Below the pieces are notes generated by a model. It worked only from the letters and a program-made list of their open reading frames with translations, was not told the DNA's origin and did no database searches. The translations under genes and the position numbers were made by a program. 64,000 bases of DNA from Carex sylvatica (lineage: Eukaryota > Streptophyta > Magnoliopsida > Poales > Cyperaceae), in the NCBI GenBank assembly GCA_964058845.1, contig CAXKVR010000048.1:372001-436000 (forward strand), read 5' to 3'. Positions 60,260-64,000 of this stretch are shown one piece after another (within the stretch, counting starts at the first letter, position 1; the number at the start of each line of letters is the position of its first letter).

Positions 60260-61840
60260 TCAATTAACGTGTTGTGAAAAACCTGAGTACTTAAATCCAA
60301 ATCCCTTTCCATCCTAGTCCTACCCTCACTTCTTCCCCAATTTGCCAGTAAGTAAGCAATGTTCAAACTGAAATGTTCCCTACTTAGATGCTCTACCTTT
60401 AATGCACCAGCTGCCTGTATTTGCATCTGCTAAGCTTTCTTAAATGACATGGAAACTCCTCCAATCATTTATCTTAGGTTGTCTATGTGCCAAAGCATCT
60501 ACCGTCTCCATTGAGTCTGAGAACACAGTGCCTCTACCAGAAGTGTATTCATTGAGCAACTTGTACCCTTGCAGTACAGCTATTGCCTCCGCATGTGCTG
60601 GATTCATAGCTTGTACCAGTTTTGAAATCCACTGAACCACCTTTCCATTGATAAGGATAAACAATCCAATACCGGCTAGACCATCAGCAGACCATGAACC
60701 ATCTACAAGGCATACCGGATCATGTTCAGACCCGTTAAGGTAGATTGGTTGTGTTTGAATTGTGCCAGTATCCTTCTAAGTCACTGTATTACCAGATTGC
60801 CCTTTGAGGGCTGTTGCATACAAAGGTTGACATGCCAGTAGAATCTCATTGTAGTATCTGGTGCATGTAAATAGGCTCTGACTGACCCCACTCATTACCG
60901 CATCGTTCCTGATGCGCCAGATAGCCCACATCATGCACAAAAGCTTAACAATTTCCAAATCAGAGAGCGTTTGAAACATGGAAGCCATGATTTCGCGAAA
61001 CGTACCTTGAAGGTTACCGGACCTCAGTGACAGTGGCGATGCCCACCAAGCTGCTCTAGAGAACTCGCAAGTGAATAACATATGCTCAACTGACTCTGGG
61101 GCTTGGTTGCACAGCTTGCAAGTGGTTGTGACTGAGGCGATTCTTGATCCTATGACTTCCTGCACCGGCAAGGCGCCGGTAACACATCTCTAAATAAACA
61201 ATTTCAGTCTGGGAGCCAACCCTGATGCTTTCCATACCCGTTTCCAAAACCCCTTATCAATCAGATAACCTATGTCACCTTTAAGCAATTGGTAAGCCCT
61301 CTTTACCGTGAACTTTCCATCCTTAGCATGAGTAAAAATTAGCGTATCCGGGGCTGAGGATCGAGCTAGTGCCAGTACTTCATTCGTCGAGATCTATAGT
61401 GCCAATTGAAAGCCCAACAGAGATTGCAATTTCTTAAAATCTCATTCCCCATATTGCTGTGAGATCAAAGAGCTTACTGTTAAGTTTCTTTGCTCCGCAT
61501 TTGCGGCACAGTTGAGGTCCCATCCTGGATACCATGGCTGTGAAAAAACCTAAATATGGGAGTCATCTCCTATCTTCCAGGCTATGTGGTGCTGAATTAG
61601 AGGTTTTAGTGCAATGATATTCCTCAATAGCATGGTACAAAAATTTCTAACTGTTGCCAACCAAAAACCAGTACGAGGGCAGTATTTGGCAACTAGAGTG
61701 GCTGCCCAAGGCGATGTAGCTCCTTCTGCTAACTTCCAGACAATCTTTACCATCAACGCCATGTTCATTTCCTTCAAACTTCTCAAGCCCAAACCCCCCC
61801 AGTGAGAATCAGATCTCTCCACCAGGACAACCGAGCACCT
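60260..61840 (-). pseudogene. LINE (non-LTR retrotransposon) 3' half, degenerate
   Basis: Minus-strand pieces in LINE order. 61805-61550 carries the post-RT segment GGLGLRSLKEMNMALMVKIV. About 61340-61180 reads FTVKRAYQLL and APRLKLFI-stop. 61171-60776 is the zinc-binding RT domain (CKLCNQAPESVEHMLFTC). 60775-60440 is an RNase H domain (VDGSWSADGLAGIG, then AHAEAIAVLQGY, then FSDSMETVDAL). In-frame stops separate the last pieces (TAG at 60778-60776, and a stop after RLKLFI where Trp is usual). The 5' reverse transcriptase is missing. Clearly inactive. Confidence 0.8.
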
Positions 61841-62620
61841 CAAGCTAGTTCTTCCAAACCTTATGTGCCTCCCTATGCTGATAACTTTACTCTGCGAAGT
61901 GGAACGCAATACAAAGAACCAGCCTACCCATCAGATCAAACTCCAGTCGATGCGACTCGCAACCAGGACACGCGACCCGCGTCAACTATTGAAGAAGTGA
62001 ATCTGGATCGCATGGAAACAACTCGACCCGCGCCCCAAATCGAAGTCCCGGTGAACGCGACTCTCATCCATGACATGCGACCCGCGTGTCATGAATCTGA
62101 GAGTCAGAAAAGGAGGGAGATTGAGAAACCACCATCGTACAGACCACCTGTTCCCTTCCTCGGAAGACTAGCTGAGACCAAATTGAACGCACAATTTTCT
62201 CATTTTGTCGAAGTTCTTAAGGGACTACACATCACAATCCCATTCACTGACGCCTTGACCCAAATGCCCACCTATGCCAAATTCCTGAAGGACATCCTAT
62301 CAAACAATCGAAGCTTGGGAGGGCACGAAACGGTGAAACTGACAGAGCAGTGCAGTGCAATTCTGAACAGTGAGCTACCACCCAAACTTGACGACCCTGG
62401 TAAATTCTCTATTCCTTGCATTATAGGGAAAGCCACGATCAAGAAAGCTCTTTGCGATTTGGGACCTAGTGTGAGTCTCATGCCGCGCACAATCTTTGAT
62501 CAATTGGGCATGGGAGAGCTTCGACCTACTCGAATGACCTTACAGCTAGCAGACTCGGACATCAGGCTTTTCGGGAGACAATTGATCGAAATGCAGCAGG
62601 TACAATTGATCAACCAATGA
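61802..62620 (+). pseudogene. Athila-like Ty3-gypsy gag/protease fragment
   Basis: Open frame with typical Athila-type gag-pro features: VPFLGRLAETKLNAQFSHFV, LKGLHITIPFTDALTQMP, AKFLKDILSNNR, then the protease region FSIPCIIGKATIKKALCDLG and SVSLMPRTIFDQLG. The usual DLGAS active-site block reads DLGPS. The upstream part has repeated gcgacccgcg words coding Thr/Arg/Pro. Both ends are cut: it abuts the opposite-strand LINE near 61840 and loses similarity near 62590. No RT, integrase or LTR was found here. Confidence 0.75.
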
Positions 62621-62676
62621 GAAATACCTATCCGAAATAAATTCAGGATTTAATACATGTTGTATTTGTAATGTAG

Positions 62677-62936
62677 AGGAGGCAGCAAGACATGCAGAGG
62701 CTGGACCATCGTCGTCAAGAAAGTCAGGAAGGGGATCTTACAGCAGATCTCAAACAGGACCATCTGAAGCACGAATGAGTAGCACATCTGACGCAAGAAT
62801 GAGGAACACATTTGAAACAAGAAGGAACGCCACATCTGAAGCAGGAAGGAGAAGCATATCTTCAACAAGGCCATCTGATACAGCTAACCAGGCGCAAACA
62901 AGGCCTTTTGGTACAACTAACCAGCAGGAAAGATAA
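62677..62936 (+). pseudogene. Ser/Arg/Thr-rich coding-looking exon, unrecognised
   Basis: An acceptor-like tgtaatgtag at 62667-62676 precedes an open frame rich in Ser, Arg and Thr with internal repeats (GPSEARMSSTSDARMRNTFE, then ATSEAGRRSISSTRPSDTAN), ending at TAA about 62934. Such low-complexity tails end many plant MULE transposases, but nothing diagnostic is present. Confidence 0.3.
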
Positions 62937-63401
62937 GAGCAACCAGCAAGAAGAAGTACATCTGGTCCATCCATCTTTGAATTGCGTCTTAGTCTGTGTC
63001 GTAGAGGATAAACTTGCAAATTATTTTACGTTTGAACTGTTTTTTAACATAAATAATTTTATGTTTGAACGATAGGTCTTACCATGTCCATTTCACGTGA
63101 AGAGAAATAATAAATTATTAACAATTTCTGAACGGATAAATCTCTCATGAGAAGGCGAATGCAACGTATGTATTCACCCAAAAATTACGACCAATTCATA
63201 AGCACTTTTAATGTATAAATACTATCATAATAGGTACCTTAACCCAAAACTAAAAAATAATAAAACTTGAAATATAATAAAACATAAACCATAATAAAAT
63301 AAAACATAATAACACATGAAATATAACATAATAAAACATGAAATATAATAAAACATAATAAAATATGAAATAGATAAAAGATAAGATCAATGACTGGATA
63401 T

Positions 63402-64000
63402 ATGACCGGGATAATCTGCATACGAGAAGCGCTGTCTCCGATGGCGTTGCTTGTGACCCCTTCCTAGCGGTTCTTCTTCTTAGCTACCCTCAGATGAACG
63501 TGGAGTCTCAGTAAGTGAATGGAATGTGGATGCCCTGCGTCACCACCAGGTCGACGGGATGTCGATGCCCTTGCATTTTATTATGTTGCATTAGTATTTT
63601 ATTATGACACCCAAAGTTAGGAAAAAAAAGAAAGAAGTGAAACTGACCTGCGTCACCAGTACTGACAGATGGCCCTCCGAGAAGCCAACCAGTCGTCGGA
63701 ACCTCAAGCTCACGCTGATTCCTATCGATAGATGCTCGTCCTGAATACTCCATAGCCTCGTGATTCTGCGTATCCATAAAATCATCAAAGGTGCGTGTTC
63801 CTATTCCCTGCTCCTGATAATCCGCCAAAGACAGATTCTGTCTTACTCTGATCCTGATTGACATTCAATTCGTACATAATTTTAATTTCTAAAAAAATAC
63901 ATGTAATTCATAAAAAATACTTCTTCTGAACGAAGTACATACCTGTCCGAGATTAAGGCCGTAACTTGGCCCATGCGTCTGGAAAAGACTGTCCAGATGC
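63402..64000 (-). pseudogene. Unrecognised minus-strand coding fragments reaching the right edge
   Basis: Three open pieces look like successive exons on the minus strand. About 64000-63943 encodes HLDSLFQTHGPSYGLNLGQ before a GT donor. About 63864-63647 encodes SIRIRVRQNLSLADYQEQGI ... TFDDFMDTQNHEAMEYSGRA before a donor-like site. About 63500-63402 encodes EEEPLGRGHKQRHRRQRFSY with a terminal stop. A Gly/Arg-rich basic C-terminus is usual for plant mobile-domain or MULE-derived proteins, but I cannot assign a family. The rest of the gene would lie beyond the window. Confidence 0.3.

Noticed and set aside
59987..60277. Gly/Pro/Arg/Tyr-rich frames on both strands at the right hAT end
   Set aside because: They arise from the cgggta/tacccg subterminal repeats, open in several frames on both strands; non-coding.

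Overview
This window is nuclear DNA of a flowering plant, almost certainly a eudicot. The evidence is intron-rich genes with Arabidopsis-like products, AT-rich intergenic DNA, and plant-type transposons (hAT, MULE, Ty3-gypsy Athila-like, LINE, many MITEs). I cannot name the species. No bacterial operons, CRISPR arrays, tRNA or rRNA genes were found.

Positions 1-46,000 are gene-rich. In order: (1) an aldo/keto reductase on the minus strand (435-3190; its 3' exons lie beyond the left edge); (2) cohesin subunit SMC1 on the plus strand (4940-12110; 18 exons, 1219 aa), containing a minor-spliceosome AT-AC intron; (3) a patellin (SEC14/CRAL-TRIO plus GOLD) on the minus strand (12690-14313); (4) a TOM1-like VHS/GAT ESCRT-0-type protein, TOL2-like, on the minus strand (14969-16470); (5) an 8 kb gene-free stretch with a decayed MULE (19400-22379) and several fold-back repeats; (6) an ERD6-like sugar transporter on the plus strand (24719-30992; 18 exons, 474 aa); (7) nuclear pore scaffold NUP107 on the minus strand (31761-45865; 25 exons, 1096 aa), whose introns hold several MITEs. 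I rebuilt exon borders by hand. In the four genes that are complete in the window plus the partial reductase, every junction keeps frame.

Positions 46,000-64,000 are a transposon graveyard: a duplicated block with a Harbinger-type MITE, a solo LTR with a perfect 5-bp target duplication (49294-50730), minisatellites, a broken DUF1985-like transposon ORF, and a complete 5.5 kb hAT element with an 8-bp target duplication (54759-60241). The hAT transposase is disabled by at least one stop codon. After it come a broken LINE 3' half, an Athila-like gag/protease fragment and unrecognised coding-looking fragments.

The host genes are unrelated housekeeping functions (sister-chromatid cohesion, nuclear pore, endosomal sorting, lipid-binding at membranes, sugar transport, redox) and do not form a pathway cluster. 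I saw no convincing novel gene system. The most noteworthy points are the AT-AC intron in SMC1, non-canonical GC-AG introns in NUP107 and the transporter, a structurally divergent patellin, a run of three fold-back elements in one NUP107 intron, and the sharply delimited transposons.
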